Of a DNA stretch of 13,369 nt, positions 11,470 through 13,369 are shown piece by piece. The translations under genes were made by a program, and so were the position numbers. Below the pieces are notes generated by a model. It did no database searches. It was not told the origin of the DNA and saw only the letters and a list, made by a program, of their open reading frames with translations. Numbering within the stretch: position 1 is the first letter of the stretch; each line of letters opens with the position of its first letter. Source of the stretch: Pseudomonadales bacterium (GTDB lineage Bacteria; Pseudomonadota; Gammaproteobacteria; Pseudomonadales; UBA7239); NCBI GenBank assembly GCA_020443005.1, contig JAGRJA010000460.1, positions 1-13,369 on the forward strand, given 5' to 3'.

Positions 11470-13369
11470 TGACTGATCAATCCGGGTATTCAACAGGAGC
11501 AAATAATGGCGCAGTTCTGTTTCACCTGATCAGAAAAGAGCTGGTATTGTTGTGCCTCTCTCCAGTTGCAGCTTTGATAGCACTGGCTTTTATCGGTGCG
11601 TCATTATTTTCGTTTTTCTGGCTGGAAGCCTTTTTTGCCCGCAACATTGTTGATGTGCGCCCGCTGTTTTCAGCGATGCCACTGTTATTGATGCTGCTTT
11701 CATCGGCATTGACCATGCGACTCTGGTCCGACGAAAAACGGCAAGGCAGTTTGCATGCACTGCTCGCTTACGGTCATCCGACCCGTATTCTGGTGCTTGG
11801 CAAGTTTCTGGCATGCACTCTTTTTGTAAGCGGTGTGCTTCTGCTGACATTGCCAGTGCCACTGGCAGTTTCAGCCTTTGCAGCACTTGACTGGGCAGTG
11901 GTTGCCTGTGGTTATCTTGCAGTTTTCCTGCTCGCCTGCTGCTTCCTGTCTGCGGGTGTTTTTTTCAGTGCCTGTAGTGCCAATGCAATTGTCAGTTTTT
12001 TGCTGTCCTTTGTTTTTTCGATGGTGTTTTATTTTGCCGCGTCTTCACAAATCCTGCAGTTGCTCGACGCCGGTCTGATCGCTCTGGTTAGACAGTTTTC
12101 AGCAATGTTGCATTTTGAGACTTTGCTGAATGGCGTGTTAAGCCTGCAGGATATTCTTTATTTTTTGAGCATAATTTTCGTCTTTCTTGTGCTTAATGTT
12201 TTTGTTGTTGAGCGAGGTCGCTGGTCAAGGCCAGGCAATACCCTGTACCACAACGGTGTGAGAATACTGACGCTGTTATTGATCGGGAATGTGTTGTGTG
12301 CCAATTTTCTTCTGGCAAAGTGGCAGCCGATGCGCCTGGACCTGACGGCAGATAAACACTATTCCCTGGGCACGGCGACAAAAAAATACCTTGGCCAAAT
12401 TGATGCGCCCTTACTGATAAGAGCTTATCTGAGCAAAAAAAGCCACCCGATGCTGATGCCGATAAAAGACGAGCTCACTGCCCTGTTGTCGGAGTATGCC
12501 CATGTCGGTAACCGTTATCTTGAAGTTGAAATCGTTGACCCCAGGGATGACCCTTATCAGGAGATGGAGGCAGTTTCAAAGTACGGCATTCAGTCCACCC
12601 CCTTTCAGGTGAATGACCGTTTTCAGGCGTCCTACATTAATGCCTATTTTCATGTGCTTGTTCAGTATGGTGACCAGTTTGAAGTGCTTGATGCCAAAAA
12701 CCTGATTGATATGAAACTCATAAATGAAACCGAAATGGAAATTGGCTTGCGCAACCCCGAATACGCTATTACCAGCGCGATAAAGAAAGTGATTTCACGG
12801 TTTCGGCAATCGGCAGATTTTCTCAGTGGGCTTGACCAGCCCTTGTTGTTTACCGGCTATTTTTCTGCTGACAATGCCTTGCCGGCTGATTACCGGGCTT
12901 ATAAAAATACATTGCTTGAAGTGCTTGCTGAAATGCAAAAGATTTCCGGTGGTCGCTTTATCGCCCGCTTTGCTGACCCCGATAACAATAAAGGGCAAGT
13001 GGCAGAAAAACTGGTAAAAGGTTTTGGTTTTCAGCCCTACAAGGAAAAAAACACAGGCAAGCCTTTCTGGTTTTCAATGACCTTGCGATCCGGTGACAAG
13101 GCGATACCGATGCTTTTGCCGCAACCGTTTACGACGGACAGTTTCAGGCAGGCCATAGAGCGGGGTGCTCGACAGTTTGTGCCCGCCAGCCAGAAAACAC
13201 TGTTGTTGGTTTATCCGCCCTTTAACAGGCATCATCACGAATTTACTTCGCTTGAGGAGCAATTAGGCCAGGTGATGAAGGTGAGAATTACGGATTTGCT
13301 GGATGAATCCTACCAACAGAATGCCGATATTCTTCTGCTGGTTTCTCCCGAACAATTGAATGAAGAGCA
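11469..13369 (+). CDS. GldF-like permease fused to GldG-like domain, 3'-truncated
   Basis: An open frame of 633 codons without a stop, running off the window. The N-terminal part (residues about 20-265) is an ABC-2 type permease of the GldF kind: it opens RKELVLLCLSPVAALIALAF, has six membrane segments, and carries WSDEKRQGSLHALLAYG between segments 2 and 3. After a charged link (VVERGRWSRPG) comes another membrane segment (about 272-288, RILTLLLIGNVLCANFLLAKW), then RLDLTADKHYSLGTATKKYL (289-308), the hallmark opening of GldG/PF09822-type extracytoplasmic domains. YLEVEIVDPRDDPY and later beta/alpha segments fit the rest of that domain. The DNA reads coherently, with no frameshift sign at the joint. 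In Bacteroidetes gldF and gldG are separate genes of the gliding system; here they are one polypeptide. The substrate is unknown. Confidence 0.85.
   Translation, partial: MTDQSGYSTGANNGAVLFHLIRKELVLLCLSPVAALIALAFIGASLFSFFWLEAFFARNIVDVRPLFSAMPLLLMLLSSALTMRLWSDEKRQGSLHALLAYGHPTRILVLGKFLACTLFVSGVLLLTLPVPLAVSAFAALDWAVVACGYLAVFLLACCFLSAGVFFSACSANAIVSFLLSFVFSMVFYFAASSQILQLLDAGLIALVRQFSAMLHFETLLNGVLSLQDILYFLSIIFVFLVLNVFVVERGRWSRPGNTLYHNGVRILTLLLIGNVLCANFLLAKWQPMRLDLTADKHYSLGTATKKYLGQIDAPLLIRAYLSKKSHPMLMPIKDELTALLSEYAHVGNRYLEVEIVDPRDDPYQEMEAVSKYGIQSTPFQVNDRFQASYINAYFHVLVQYGDQFEVLDAKNLIDMKLINETEMEIGLRNPEYAITSAIKKVISRFRQSADFLSGLDQPLLFTGYFSADNALPADYRAYKNTLLEVLAEMQKISGGRFIARFADPDNNKGQVAEKLVKGFGFQPYKEKNTGKPFWFSMTLRSGDKAIPMLLPQPFTTDSFRQAIERGARQFVPASQKTLLLVYPPFNRHHHEFTSLEEQLGQVMKVRITDLLDESYQQNADILLLVSPEQLNEE

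Overview
The window looks like chromosomal DNA of a free-living gammaproteobacterium, most likely in or near the Cellvibrionales/Pseudomonadales. The basis is the divergent fur/bamE pair, the ratA-rnfH pair, a SmpB, a BamE, a YdcH-like protein, and a Fur that keeps only the first CxxC cysteine, as in Pseudomonas. The genus is inference. No mobile element, tRNA, rRNA or CRISPR array was seen. Most of the window is conserved core genome; the more accessory parts are the secreted repeat protein (1829-3253), the diguanylate cyclase (4496-5338) and the ABC system at the right edge (10477 to the end).

Layout: (1) 1-1707, plus strand: the 3' part of cobyric acid synthase (B12 synthesis), overlapping by 8 bp a PaaI-like hotdog thioesterase. 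(2) 1829-3253, plus: a secreted protein with a thrombospondin-type-3-like calcium motif and six FG-GAP/VCBS-like repeats spaced exactly 150 bp apart. (3) 3350-4290: fur (minus) and bamE (plus), divergent from a short shared promoter region holding a tandem GTATTATC repeat. (4) 4496-5338, plus: a membrane GGDEF protein whose ribosome binding site lies inside a tight hairpin. (5) 5369-7765, minus: a tightly spaced AGCS amino acid symporter-ratA-rnfH operon. (6) 7978-8454, plus: smpB, divergent from that operon, with a TATAAT box so close to its ATG that the mRNA may be leaderless. (7) 8505-9175: a YdcH/DUF465 small protein (minus) and a two-CBS-domain protein (plus), divergent with overlapping promoters. 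(8) 9273-10101, minus: a GuaD-like deaminase and a 64-residue membrane protein. (9) 10477-13369, plus: a GldA-like ABC ATPase followed, with TGATG coupling, by a long open frame in which a GldF-like permease is fused to a GldG-like extracytoplasmic domain. This last frame runs off the window.

How they work together: several genes are old neighbours of translation rescue and the cell envelope (smpB, ratA, rnfH, bamE, fur). In this genome the cluster also holds a symporter and a c-di-GMP enzyme. The least understood system is the GldA + GldFG-fusion transporter. I do not see a clearly new defence or mobile system; the most unusual signals are regulatory (possible leaderless starts, perfect dyads at promoters, a hairpin over a ribosome binding site) and architectural (the GldF-GldG fusion, the AGCS N-terminal secreted-type extension, the perfectly periodic propeller-like repeats).
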